DNA from: Trebonia sp963771985
Lineage (GTDB): Bacteria; Actinomycetota; Actinomycetes; Streptosporangiales; Streptosporangiaceae
DNA: 64,000 bases
Direction of reading: 5' to 3'
NCBI GenBank assembly: GCA_963771985.1
Contig: CAVYVO010000013.1
Span: forward strand, 66,109-130,108
A program made the translations under genes and the position numbers. The notes below the pieces were generated by a model. That model was given only the letters and a program-made list of their open reading frames with translations. It did not search any database and was not told the origin of the DNA. Shown in pieces: positions 27,638-35,810 of this stretch; the first letter of the stretch is position 1; every line of letters starts with the position of its first letter.

Positions 27638-27694
27638 AGGCGCCACCGTCCGTTCGGGATAAAAGAAAATTGTTCCGAACGTACGGTGGCGCCT
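27638..27694. repeat. 57-bp palindromic element containing repeat copy 3
   Basis: The arms 27638-27657 and 27675-27694 are 20 bp each with one mismatch and start AGGCGCCACCGT. They enclose a 17-base AT-rich loop. The left arm runs into the shared 13-mer CCGTTCGGGATAA (27650-27662). The right arm, read on the other strand, is a diverged second copy. It sits between the S53 remnant and the GH53 stop and could also terminate transcription. Confidence 0.8.
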
Positions 27695-27702
27695 GTCACC
27701 GC

Positions 27703-29367
27703 TCAGCCGCCTATCACGCAGGGCGAGCTGCCGGGGTTGGCGTGCTCGCAGACCTCGGCGGGATTGCCGAAGATGTTGATCGAGGGCAGCGCCTGGCCCT
27801 CGAAGTTGAACAGGGTCATGTTGACGTTGGGCGAGCCGATGCCGGCGCCCGGCTCCCAGGGCACGCCGGGGATCCAGTCGGGCGCCCAGTAGAAGAGGCC
27901 CGCTCCCAGCCCGTCGGGTGCCTGGGCCAGGATCGACACTTCGTCGGTCACGAAGGACAGCTGGCCGCCCGGGGTGGCCGGGTAGCCGGGATCGAGCTGG
28001 CTGGTTTCCCAGGCGAAGTCCCCGGTGCTGTCGCCGAGCGGGGAGTTCCCGTTCGCGAGCGTCCACGGGTACTGGGTCTCGGCGACGACGATGGGCTTGC
28101 CGAACTTGGCCGCGAGCCCGTCGACGTTCGCCCGCAGGCCGGAGATGGGCGGCTCGCCGAGCACCGGGTAGTAGGACAGCCCGATCACGTCGAACGGCAC
28201 GCCGTAGGACTCGAGCTCGGAGTAGAACGCGGAGCTCAGCGCGAAGCTGCCGCCCTGGTCGTAGTGCATCATGATGAGCAGCCTGTGGTCGGCCGGGTTG
28301 CCGGCCTCCGCGCCCGCGACGCCGGCCTTGAGCAGCTGGGTGAAGCCGTCCCAGCCGCCGCAGTCCGTGCAGTTGATCTCGCCGTCCGGCCACAGGATGC
28401 CGTTGCGGATCTCGTTGCCGATGGACACCATGTCAACCGGCGTGCCCTGCCGCGCGAACGCGGCGATGACCTGCTGGGTGTAGGACCTGACGGTGGCGGT
28501 GAGCTGGGCCAGGTCCTCGCCCTGCCAGGCGGCGGGGATGTTCTGCTTGGTCGGGTCGGCCCAGAAATCGGAGTACATGATGTCGAGGTAGATCCTCATG
28601 CCGCTGGCGGCTACCTCCCTGGCCAGGGCAAGATCGCTGGCGAGGTCGCTGTAGCCGGGCGGCGGATCGACCCACAGCCGCATCCGCACGTAGTTCGCGC
28701 CCGCCTCCCGCATGATCGTCACCGGGGTGCCCGGCCTGCCCTCGTCGCTGAACGTCGCGCCGGCGGCGAGTTCCTGCGGGGTGAAGGACAGGTCGGCCCC
28801 CAGGTCCATGCCGGACGCGGCCGGGTCGGGACCATAGGCGCGGAACTCCCCGACGCAGACGTCGGCGCCGGTGTCGGAGTACACGGTGAGTTCGGCGTAC
28901 CGGGCGCTGGTGCCGGGCGGCAGCGGGAAGTACATCGGGCTGCCGGGATCCAGCGCGAGGTCGCGCAGCGCGGGTACCTGCTGCCAGCCCCCGGCCGCCG
29001 TCGCGAGCTCGATCGAGGCCGAGGCCGACGGGCTGGCGGAATCCAGCGTGATGCCGAGATCGTCCAGCGCGCGGACCTGGCCGAGATCCACGGTCAGGGT
29101 GCCCGTCCAGCCGGACGTGCACCAGTCGGTGCCGGCGTCGCCGTCGACCGCGTTGGACGCGGGATAGCCGGACTCGGCCGTGGTCGCCGTGGCGGTGCCG
29201 GACAGCGCCCAGTTGACGGTCGGCGCCGGATCCGCCGCGGCGGAGGCGGTGGAGGCGCTGCGGGCGCTGTGCGCCTGGGCGGTGGCGGCCACGGTCGTGA
29301 ACGGCATGACGAGCAGCAGCGCGCCCGCGCCGAGTCCGAGGCACCAGCCGTGTGGCGATCTTCGCAT
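27703..29367 (-). CDS. secreted GH53 arabinogalactan endo-beta-1,4-galactanase with discoidin-like domain
   Basis: 554 aa with a signal peptide (MRRSPHGWCLGLGAGALLLVMPFTTVAATAQA). An F5/8-type-C/discoidin-like carbohydrate-binding domain follows (about 45-195; NAVDGDAGTDWCTSGWTGTLTVDLGQ). The GH53 catalytic barrel has the acid/base Glu in VSIGNEIRNGILW and the nucleophile Glu in VVAETQYPW. It cleaves beta-1,4-galactan of plant pectin outside the cell. The ATG at 29367 has AAGGAG 7 bases upstream. No other galactan gene is nearby. Confidence 0.92.
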   Translation of the reverse strand: MRRSPHGWCLGLGAGALLLVMPFTTVAATAQAHSARSASTASAAADPAPTVNWALSGTATATTAESGYPASNAVDGDAGTDWCTSGWTGTLTVDLGQVRALDDLGITLDSASPSASASIELATAAGGWQQVPALRDLALDPGSPMYFPLPPGTSARYAELTVYSDTGADVCVGEFRAYGPDPAASGMDLGADLSFTPQELAAGATFSDEGRPGTPVTIMREAGANYVRMRLWVDPPPGYSDLASDLALAREVAASGMRIYLDIMYSDFWADPTKQNIPAAWQGEDLAQLTATVRSYTQQVIAAFARQGTPVDMVSIGNEIRNGILWPDGEINCTDCGGWDGFTQLLKAGVAGAEAGNPADHRLLIMMHYDQGGSFALSSAFYSELESYGVPFDVIGLSYYPVLGEPPISGLRANVDGLAAKFGKPIVVAETQYPWTLANGNSPLGDSTGDFAWETSQLDPGYPATPGGQLSFVTDEVSILAQAPDGLGAGLFYWAPDWIPGVPWEPGAGIGSPNVNMTLFNFEGQALPSINIFGNPAEVCEHANPGSSPCVIGG

Positions 29368-29868
29368 TGGAGTCTCCTTCGATCCGATTCCCGGTCCGGC
29401 TCCGGCCCGGCCCTGGCGGGCGCCGGCTGAACGGCTTCGGACTTGAGTCGACAACTCCATGCGGATTCGCACAAGAGGGATAAGCGCGCCGCTTCACAAC
29501 TTCACGCCGCGGACCGCGCGGGCGCGAGCGGTGCGAGCGGGCGGGATGGCGCGCGCGGTGCGAGCGGTGCGAGCGCGCGGGATGGCGCGCGTAACACCTT
29601 CATCGGTATTCACGCAGGCACCATCCGCCCCCGCGCTATCTCATGATCGTGAGGCCTATAACCGTCCGTGACCATCGTTTCGGAAGCTAGAACGATGATC
29701 TCGAAAACATTTTTCCTGAGGTAAATAATTCGTTCTATAGCAACGAAAACTCTTCTCGATCATGGTCCGGGACGCCGGAAGTCCGCGTCAGGGCACGCGA
29801 AACGGTAACACTCTGTAGTGCACCGGGCTGATATGTCCCTAATTACGGGACTAGGACGCGACGGGTCG
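29368..29868. other. gene-free promoter region of the galactanase
   Basis: About 500 bp without a supported gene. It holds two 36-bp tandem repeats (29524-29595) rich in GCGAGCGG and GGGATGGCGCGC. It also has an AT-rich patch (about 29680-29765) containing TAGAACGATGATC and TTCGTTCTATAGCAACGAAA, imperfect inverted elements that look regulatory. A direct role is not shown. Confidence 0.5.
29524..29595. repeat. 36-bp tandem repeat, two copies
   Basis: The second copy begins at 29560, exactly 36 bp after the first, with one or two differences. The unit has GCGAGCGGTGCGAGCG followed by CGGGATGGCGCGC. It lies upstream of the galactanase start. Confidence 0.6.
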
Positions 29869-30186
29869 TCACCGGCCGCCGTCTTCGAGGAATTCGAGGA
29901 ATACCGCTGGTACGCCAAGGACGAAAGTGTGCGCGTCGTGAGTCAGGCGAAGGCCGCGGGGATCCCAGCTGACTTCCCAGTGGTGCGGGTCGATCATGTG
30001 CGTGACAGTCCTGGCCAGCGCGTCCTCTCTCATGCGGCGCGTGATGTCGGGCGTGTCGCTCTCGAGCGCGACCTCGAAGGCAAGGTCGTTTTTGTTCATC
30101 TTGCCGAGCTCCTCGATGCGGGCGTCCACCGCCAGCAGCACCGGAGCAAGGTACAAGTCAGACACGTCATGAGGCCTGCTGGCCAT
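29869..30186 (-). CDS. uncharacterised 105-aa protein
   Basis: A small soluble protein (MASRPHDVSDLYLAPVLLAVDARIEELGKMNKNDLAFEVALESDTPDITRRMREDALARTVTHMIDPHHWEVSWDPRGLRLTHDAHTFVLGVPAVFLEFL). I do not recognise the family. The ATG at 30186 has GGAGGT 5 bases upstream and is preferred to the ATG at 30198. It lies 78 bp downstream of the cysteine-containing small gene. Confidence 0.6.
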   Translation of the reverse strand: MASRPHDVSDLYLAPVLLAVDARIEELGKMNKNDLAFEVALESDTPDITRRMREDALARTVTHMIDPHHWEVSWDPRGLRLTHDAHTFVLGVPAVFLEFLEDGGR

Positions 30187-30264
30187 GGGCACCTCCATGC
30201 AACGGAAGAATCAGCAAGGCCATCATGCCCGGGCGAGCGCTCGGATCGTAGTGCTGAAGGTCCC

Positions 30265-30597
30265 TTATAGGGGCATTTCGGCGACGCCCTGGGCCACGGC
30301 GCAGGGGGCGCACAGCGGCATGTCCGCCTCGCCCACCCGCCGGGTCAAGACGGCGCTGCCGTCGCACACGTCCTTGTCCTGGGGATGTGCCGTGGCGCAC
30401 GGGCACCGGCATGCGCCCCAGTTCCCGGCGAACGCCGCGCGGGCGGCCTCCATCGCCGCGCGGACGGCCGGGTCGAGTTTGGTCGCGGCCTCGGCGGTCG
30501 CTGCCGTTACCTGCTTACGCCACTGGTCCAGCGCGGCCGCGGCCGCCTGCCAGGCTGCCGCGAACTGCCGTGCCGGGTTGTCTGGATAACCGGCCAT
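30265..30597 (-). CDS. uncharacterised small protein with C-terminal cysteine pairs
   Basis: A 110-aa protein. The N-terminal part is helical (ARQFAAAWQAAAAALDQWRKQVTAATAEAATK). The C-terminal part holds CRCPC, DVCDG and CAPC, a spacing that could bind zinc. No family recognised. GGGAGAA lies upstream of the ATG. The written end of the O-methyltransferase frame overlaps its start on the same strand. Confidence 0.55.
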   Translation of the reverse strand: MAGYPDNPARQFAAAWQAAAAALDQWRKQVTAATAEAATKLDPAVRAAMEAARAAFAGNWGACRCPCATAHPQDKDVCDGSAVLTRRVGEADMPLCAPCAVAQGVAEMPL

Positions 30598-31386
30598 GAC
30601 CACATTCTCCCACTTGATGGCGGCGGTGACCAGCGCCGACGGCTTTCCCGTGCCACCGCGCTGGCTAGCTGGGCGCCCAGGCGCTCCGCCAGGGCACCCA
30701 GATCTCCTCGGCTGCGCGGTAACGCCGCGGTGCGGCAGCTGATCTCCATCCCCTCGTCCCCGTCGGGGAAAGTCACGTTCTCGTAGCCGCTGTCCGGGGC
30801 CCGGACGTAGTCCAGGTAGGGCCGCAGGGAGTCCAGGTCGATGTCGTCGGCGATCACGAGGGTGCCTGGTGCGAGGCGGGGCTCGAGCAGGCGCAGTACC
30901 GGCAGGCACAGGTCCTTCCAGCCGTCAAGCAGCACCAGCCCGGGTGACGCGTTCGAGGCCGGCGAGGGTTTCCCTGGCGTCGCCGTGCAGGAGGGTGATC
31001 ACGTCGTCCAGGCCGGTGGCGGTGAAGGTCTCCCGCGCGGCCCGCGCCTTCGAGGCGCTGAGCTCGGTGGTGATGACATGGCCCGTGCCGTTGTCTCGTG
31101 CGGCGGCGGCCAGGTAAAGGGTCGAGATCCCGAACGAGGTGCCGAACTCCACGACGGTGGCCGGGCGCGCGGCGCGCACCAGCATGTAGAGGAGCCGTCC
31201 GGACGCGGCGGAGACCGGCATGTAGATCTCGGCGACCGCGTCCGCATACTCCTGCGCGGTCATCATGGCGAAGTCCACGGCCCCGTCGGCGCGGACTCGC
31301 TCGCGGACCGCGCGGTCATGCTCGGCGTTAGCGAACATCCGGTCAAGGGCCGAGACGACGCGCGGATCATGCAGTGTGTTGGTCAT
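30507..31386 (-). pseudogene. class I SAM-dependent O-methyltransferase, frame broken by one base
   Basis: The N-terminal part (VSAASGRLLYMLVRAARPATVVEFGTSFGISTLYLAAAARDNGTGHVITTELSASKA...HGDARETLAG) is read from the ATG at 31386. The rest (LVLLDGWKDLCLPVLRLLEPRLAPGTLVIADDIDL...GMEISCRT) lies one frame on. One extra base in the GCCGGCCTCGAACG stretch near 30950-30965 accounts for it. The family usually ends at about GMEISCRT, but this frame stays open to 30507 and into the next gene, so the C-terminus may also be altered. It is divergent from a TetR gene and shares its operator. Confidence 0.8.
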
Positions 31387-31390
31387 GCGC

Positions 31391-31422
31391 CTAGACTAGA
31401 CGCAACGTTGCGTCGTGTCTAG
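31391..31422. promoter_or_regulatory. palindromic TetR-type operator between methyltransferase and tetR
   Basis: A perfect 16-bp palindrome GACGCAACGTTGCGTC (31399-31414) is flanked by outer arms CTAGAC (31391-31396) and GTCTAG (31417-31422), giving near-perfect 32-bp dyad symmetry. It starts 5 bp from the methyltransferase start and 31 bp from the tetR start, so binding should block both promoters. Confidence 0.8.
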
Positions 31423-31452
31423 CGTGCTCTAGGCTGACTTCGGGAGGTCACC

Positions 31453-32085
31453 ATGACGCGAGCAGGGCAGGCCGATCAGGCGAAGACGCCGGAAGCGGCC
31501 GTGCCGCGCCATCACGGAAACCGCTGGGGGCGCAGCGAGCACGCGCGCCAGGCCGTGCTCGAAGCGGCCGACGACCTGCTTGTCGAGCGCGGTTTCGCCG
31601 GGGTCACCATCGAGGGCATCGCCGTGGCCGCCGGAGTCGCCAAGCAGACGATCTACCGCTGGTGGAACTCGAAGACCGACATCCTCATGGACGCCCTCCT
31701 CGAAGACGCCGCCGCGCACCTGACCCCGGCCGACCACGCAGATCTGCGGGCAGACCTGCGCGAGCACCTCAGCCGCGTGGCCGTCTTCCTGACCCGGTCC
31801 GACGAGGGCGCGGTCTGCCGGGCCCTCATCGGACAGGCGCAGCACGATCCCGCGTTCGCGGCGGTCTTCCGCGCCCAGTTCATCAGGCAGCAGCGCGCCC
31901 GCGACCGCCTGCCGCTCGACCGCGCGATCGCCCGCCACCAGATCCCCGCCGGCACCGATGTGCTATCCGACGTCGACGAGCTTCTCGGGCCCGTTTACTA
32001 CCGCGTCCTCGTCACCGGCGAACCCGTTGACCGGCCGTTCACCGACCGCCTTGTGGACTCCTACCTCCGGCGCTTCACGCCGTGA
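31453..32085 (+). CDS. TetR/AcrR-family regulator
   Basis: A 210-aa repressor-type protein with an N-terminal HTH (ARQAVLEAADDLLVERGFAGVTIEGIAVAAGVAKQTIYRWWNSKTDILMDAL) and a C-terminal ligand domain with the FLTRSDEGAVCRALIGQAQHDP and RPFTDRLVDSYLRRF style of the TetR_C_16-like group. GGGAGG precedes the ATG. It is divergent from the methyltransferase, with a strong palindrome between them, so autoregulation and repression of the neighbour are expected. The ligand is unknown. Confidence 0.92.
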   Translation: MTRAGQADQAKTPEAAVPRHHGNRWGRSEHARQAVLEAADDLLVERGFAGVTIEGIAVAAGVAKQTIYRWWNSKTDILMDALLEDAAAHLTPADHADLRADLREHLSRVAVFLTRSDEGAVCRALIGQAQHDPAFAAVFRAQFIRQQRARDRLPLDRAIARHQIPAGTDVLSDVDELLGPVYYRVLVTGEPVDRPFTDRLVDSYLRRFTP

Positions 32086-32095
32086 CCCGCGTCTT

Positions 32096-32476
32096 CTAGC
32101 ACATAGGCCCGGGCTCGCCTAGCTCGGCCGCGAGCGCATCCGGGGCGCGCATCCGCCACGCGTCAGTCACGAGTTCCGCCAGCCGCGCGGTGTCCACCTC
32201 CGCCAGCCGCAGCATCACCAGCGGCCAGCCGTCGTACCCAGGTGTGGTGAAGAACAGCCGCGGCTCGCCGAGCAGCAGCGCCTGCTTCTCCGCCTCGTCA
32301 CCGACGTACAGCACCGCGACATCGGTCCGGATGACCCGGGGCTTGCCCGGCTGGCGCTCGGGATAGGACCAGACGAACCCCTTGCCCGCGACCCGGAAGT
32401 CGAACCCGTCGCTGTCGATCTCCTCCACGTGCGGCAGGGCCAGCGCGAGGCGGCGCACATCGTCAGCGTCAGCCAC
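32096..32476 (-). CDS. MmcQ/YjbR-family protein
   Basis: A 126-aa protein of the MmcQ/YjbR fold (ADDVRRLALALPHVEEIDSDGFDFRVAGKGFVWSYPER...RLFFTTPGYDGWPLVMLRLAEVDTARLAELVTDAWRMRAP). Members resemble DNA-binding folds, but most have no assigned role. It is convergent with the TetR gene, whose stop is 10 bp away. Confidence 0.88.
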   Translation of the reverse strand: MADADDVRRLALALPHVEEIDSDGFDFRVAGKGFVWSYPERQPGKPRVIRTDVAVLYVGDEAEKQALLLGEPRLFFTTPGYDGWPLVMLRLAEVDTARLAELVTDAWRMRAPDALAAELGEPGPMC

Positions 32477-32575
32477 CGGGACCTCGCCCGGCGCGCAGCA
32501 TCGGCATAGGCACAGGCTAGACCGCCGGCGCCCGCGGCATGCCCGCGGTTACATAGCGCGCTGATGAGACGCCCC

Positions 32576-32616
32576 GGTCCGTTCCGAATAAAAAAGACTT
32601 TTCTTCCGAACGGACT
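32576..32616. repeat. palindromic element related to the dispersed repeat
   Basis: The arm GGTCCGTTCCGAA (32576-32588) pairs with TTCCGAACGGACT (32604-32616) around a 15-base A/T-rich loop. The core CCGTTCSGAA resembles the 13-mer family but is diverged. It lies upstream of the amidohydrolase. Confidence 0.6.
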
Positions 32617-32803
32617 CGTGGTGACTGCGGATCCCGCGACGGATCCCGCGCGGAGCGGCTGGGCCCGAGAGCGTGCCGCCTACCGGAACACATCGTTGAC
32701 CTGCGGTGGAGTCCCGCCGTACTGTCCGAACCTACAGGACCATATATGGCACTGGAGTTTCATAGCCCGTCAGAGCAGATGCCGAGCGTCTGGAGACCCC
32801 ACC

Positions 32804-34105
32804 ATGGCCAAGGAATTCATCGTTTCCGGTGACAGTCACGTCGTCGAGCCAGTCGACCTCTACAAGACGCGCCTCCCCAAGAACATGCGCGACCAGGCGC
32901 TATGGGAAGAAGACACGATTCTCGACGAACCGCTCGTGCCCGGGGGGCACACGGAGTTCCGCACCGTGCACACGCCCGGGTACGAGGGCTGGACCGTTTC
33001 CCGCTACCGCCAGTTCCCAGGCCCGACGCCCGACGGGCTCCCGGAGAGCATCCTGCGCGACCTGGACCGCGACGGCGTGGACGCGACTGTGCTGTTCCCC
33101 AACCTGTCGTTCTTCGCCCTGTATACCGACGTCCACGAGCGCTCGATCGCGCACGCCCGCGTCTACAACGACTGGCTGGCCGAGACCTACCTTCCGTACT
33201 CCAACCGGCTCCGGCCGGCCGCGGCCATCCCGACCACCAACGTGGCCGATGGGGTCAAGGAGATCGAGCGCGCCGTCCGCCTCGGCCTGACGGCGCTCAT
33301 CCTGCCCGAGATCCCGCAGCCGCTGCCGTACTGGGCCCCGGAGTACGAGCCGCTGTGGGCGGCCGCCGAGGCGAACGGCCTGCCCGTCTTCTTCCACGTG
33401 GCGTCCGGCGGCGTCGACTCCAAGGCCGGCACCTCGGCTACCGGAGACCAGGTCAAGGGCATCCTGACCGCGATGACCATGGGCAAGCAAGAGCTCGACG
33501 GCGCACTGCTGGCCGGGCGCACCATGGGCGGCGGCAGCACCGCCGCCGCCAGCCCGATGCGGATCATCGCCGACCTGGTCAGCTCGGGCGCGTGCGAGCG
33601 GCACCCCAGCCTGATGTTCAACGTGATCGAGTTCAACGCGGGCTGGCTGGCCAACTACATGGGCTCGATGGACAAGGCCTGGCGCACCGGGACCGGGCAG
33701 GACCCGCACTGGTGGCTCGGCTTCTGGGACGACGGGGTTGACCCGCATGACCAGAAGCTCATGGGCCGCCTGTTCAAGATCAACGACCGCTGGCCGCTGC
33801 CGCTCAAGCCGAGCGAGTACGTCAAGCGCAACATCCGCGTGCAGTTCGCCGACGACCAGGTCGCCGTGCTGTCCCGGCACATCACCGGCGTCGACACCAT
33901 CTACTGGGGCAGCGACTACCCCCATGCGGAGGGCACCTTCCTCGGCAGTCAGGCGGTCATCGAGGAGCAGTTCGCGGGCGTTCCCGACGCGGACCGCGCC
34001 AGAATACTCGGCGGCAACCTGGCCAAGATCGTCGGTTTCGACGACTCGAAAAAGCTGGCCCCGGTGAATCCCCCGGCGCCGCCGAAGGTACCCGCTCCGG
34101 TCTGA
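32804..34105 (+). CDS. amidohydrolase-2 family metal-dependent hydrolase
   Basis: A 433-aa TIM-barrel hydrolase or decarboxylase. The N-terminal metal motif is seen in VSGDSHVVEP, a metal-ligand His in LPVFFHVASGG, and the C-terminal metal site in IYWGSDYPHAEGTF. Relatives hydrolyse cyclic C-N or C-O bonds or decarboxylate aromatic acids. The ATG at 32804 (GGAGACCCC upstream) fits the conserved start; the frame is open to 32564 through repeat sequence. It is the first gene of the catabolic region and is followed by a strong terminator. Confidence 0.9.
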   Translation: MAKEFIVSGDSHVVEPVDLYKTRLPKNMRDQALWEEDTILDEPLVPGGHTEFRTVHTPGYEGWTVSRYRQFPGPTPDGLPESILRDLDRDGVDATVLFPNLSFFALYTDVHERSIAHARVYNDWLAETYLPYSNRLRPAAAIPTTNVADGVKEIERAVRLGLTALILPEIPQPLPYWAPEYEPLWAAAEANGLPVFFHVASGGVDSKAGTSATGDQVKGILTAMTMGKQELDGALLAGRTMGGGSTAAASPMRIIADLVSSGACERHPSLMFNVIEFNAGWLANYMGSMDKAWRTGTGQDPHWWLGFWDDGVDPHDQKLMGRLFKINDRWPLPLKPSEYVKRNIRVQFADDQVAVLSRHITGVDTIYWGSDYPHAEGTFLGSQAVIEEQFAGVPDADRARILGGNLAKIVGFDDSKKLAPVNPPAPPKVPAPV

Positions 34106-34125
34106 GCCGCCTGAGCCGAAGACGT

Positions 34126-34149
34126 GGGCCCGGGCGAATGCCCGGGCCC
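34126..34149. terminator. bidirectional intrinsic terminator
   Basis: The stem GGGCCCGGGC (34126-34135) and its complement (34140-34149) enclose the loop GAAT, with further outer pairing. It lies between the convergent amidohydrolase and tetR genes. Confidence 0.8.
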
Positions 34150-34178
34150 GCGCACGTGTCCGGTGCTGGTGAGCGTGC

Positions 34179-34814
34179 TCAGCCGTCCGCGGGCCGGTCA
34201 GGTCCGGCGCTCTCCCCGCTGAGCGCGGCGAAGCCGTCCCTGAGTAGGTCCACCAGATCGACCTCGCCGTCTTCGGCGACCCAGTGCGAGACGGCGAGGT
34301 CCATGCAGTCGAGCGCGGCGGCGACCTTGACCGACAGGCCGATAGGAACGGGCTCGGCGACACCGTGCCGCTCGGCCAGCGCGCGCGTCAGCGGCGCGCG
34401 CCAGTCTGCCCGCTCCAGATGGGCTCCGGGTACCGCCTGAGTGAACAAGACGAGCCGGGTGAAGGCCTGCGCCCCGGCCGGGTGCCTCGCGTAGATCGGC
34501 ACGACGAAGGACTCGATGGCGCTGCGGAGGGCCGACCAGTCGTCCTCGTCGCGGGGCCGGGCCCGCAACGCGTCTGCCATCCGTTCGGCGTACGCCTTCA
34601 ACGCGACCAGGATCGCCTGGTCCTTGGTGCGGAAGTAGCGCAGGAACGTGCTGCGGGAGACCCCGCCCGCCGCGGCCATGTCGTCGACCGTGACGTTGCC
34701 ATACCCCTTCTCGACAACGAGGTCGTAGGCAGCCAGGCTCAGCTCGGCCTGCACGGCCGCCCGTGCGATCTCCCGGGACGCGGGACGCACCGCCGGGGCT
34801 CCAAATGACGGCAT
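34179..34814 (-). CDS. TetR/AcrR-family regulator
   Basis: A 211-aa regulator with HTH (AAYDLVVEKGYGNVTVDDMAAAGGVSRSTFLRYFRTKDQAILVAL) and a ligand domain ending WVAEDGEVDLVDLLRDGFAALS. It is divergent from the IclR gene and convergent with the amidohydrolase. It may control part of the P450/BVMO catabolic module, but no operator could be assigned. Confidence 0.9.
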   Translation of the reverse strand: MPSFGAPAVRPASREIARAAVQAELSLAAYDLVVEKGYGNVTVDDMAAAGGVSRSTFLRYFRTKDQAILVALKAYAERMADALRARPRDEDDWSALRSAIESFVVPIYARHPAGAQAFTRLVLFTQAVPGAHLERADWRAPLTRALAERHGVAEPVPIGLSVKVAAALDCMDLAVSHWVAEDGEVDLVDLLRDGFAALSGESAGPDRPADG

Positions 34815-34897
34815 GCCCCAATCCTACGGTCGGCGACGGGCGTCGTACGGCAGCCTGGCGGCGGCGGCCGGCTCGTCCCTACCTTGATAGTGTTCCT

Positions 34898-34908
34898 TTC
34901 AAGAGAAC
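34898..34908 (-). promoter_or_regulatory. GTTCTCTTGAA motif upstream of iclR-type gene
   Basis: The minus strand reads GTTCTCTTGAA inside a short dyad (GTTC...GAAC). A near-identical GTTCTCTTAAA stands at 44320-44330, just before the cyclase start. It is a candidate shared regulator site, possibly for the adjacent IclR protein. Confidence 0.35.
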
Positions 34909-34943
34909 CACCATTCGGCTGTGCGGCTCAGAAGGAGCAGGGC

Positions 34944-35780
34944 GTGGGGACGCAGGCAAGCCAGGCCACCGCGAGCGCTCCCGACCGCCAGCGGCATCCA
35001 CTTGCCCGGGGAATCGAGATCCTCACGCTGATGATCGACGGCGGCGAGCAGTCCTACGGCGTGCGGGAGCTGGCCGGCCGCCTCGGCGTCAGCGCCAGCA
35101 CCGCCCACCGGCTGCTCAGCGACCTCGAAGAGCTGGGCATGGTGTCCCGCAGCCCGGCGGCCAACTACCGGCTGGGAATGGAATTCCTCCGGCTGGCCTG
35201 GACCGCCAGCGCCCGCTTCCCGCTGCGCGACGCCGCCGCCGACGTCCTGGCCGACCTGGTCGCCCGCAGCGGCGAGTCGTCGTTCTTCGGCCTGTACAAC
35301 GAGCAGCGCCGCCAGATGATGTTCGCGGTATCGGTCGAGTCCTCGCACTCCCTGCGGTACACGGTCCCGCAGGGAGTCTGGCTTCCGCTGCACGCCGGCG
35401 CGAGCGGTCTCGCGATCCTTGCCTTCCTGCCCGCCGAGGTTCAGGCGGAGATCGCCCACGGCGGCCTCGACGCGCTCACCGAACGGACCTTGGTCGACGC
35501 CGGCCAGCTCGCGGAACGGCTCGCCCGCATCCGGCGAGACGGGTATGCCATCTCCCACGGAGAGCGGATCACCGGGGCGATCGCGATCGCCGCCCCGGTG
35601 ATGGGCCCGGTCGGCGCCGTCATCGGCGACATCGGGATTACCATCCCCGAAAGCCGGTTCAACGCCGCCACCACCTCGGAGCTGGTCGCCTTGGTAAGGC
35701 AGTCCGCGGAGTTGCTGACGCGCCGGTTCACCGGGACCCGGCCGGAGCCGGACGACCAGAGCCTCTGGCCGGGGGGTTGA
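34944..35780 (+). CDS. IclR-family transcriptional regulator
   Basis: A 278-aa protein with an N-terminal winged HTH (LARGIEILTLMIDGGEQSYGVRELAGRLGVSASTAHRLLSDLEELGMVSRS) and a C-terminal GAF-like effector domain (FPLRDAAADVLADLVARSGESSFFGLY...LPLHAGASGLAILAFLP...GDIGITIPESRF). IclR proteins usually regulate catabolic operons in response to an aromatic or short-chain acid. The GTG at 34944 has AAGGAG upstream. It is next to the BVMO/SDR genes, which are likely targets. Confidence 0.92.
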   Translation: MGTQASQATASAPDRQRHPLARGIEILTLMIDGGEQSYGVRELAGRLGVSASTAHRLLSDLEELGMVSRSPAANYRLGMEFLRLAWTASARFPLRDAAADVLADLVARSGESSFFGLYNEQRRQMMFAVSVESSHSLRYTVPQGVWLPLHAGASGLAILAFLPAEVQAEIAHGGLDALTERTLVDAGQLAERLARIRRDGYAISHGERITGAIAIAAPVMGPVGAVIGDIGITIPESRFNAATTSELVALVRQSAELLTRRFTGTRPEPDDQSLWPGG

Positions 35781-35810
35781 AGGGGGTCGTCCCCCTAGGG
35801 CAAGCAGAGC

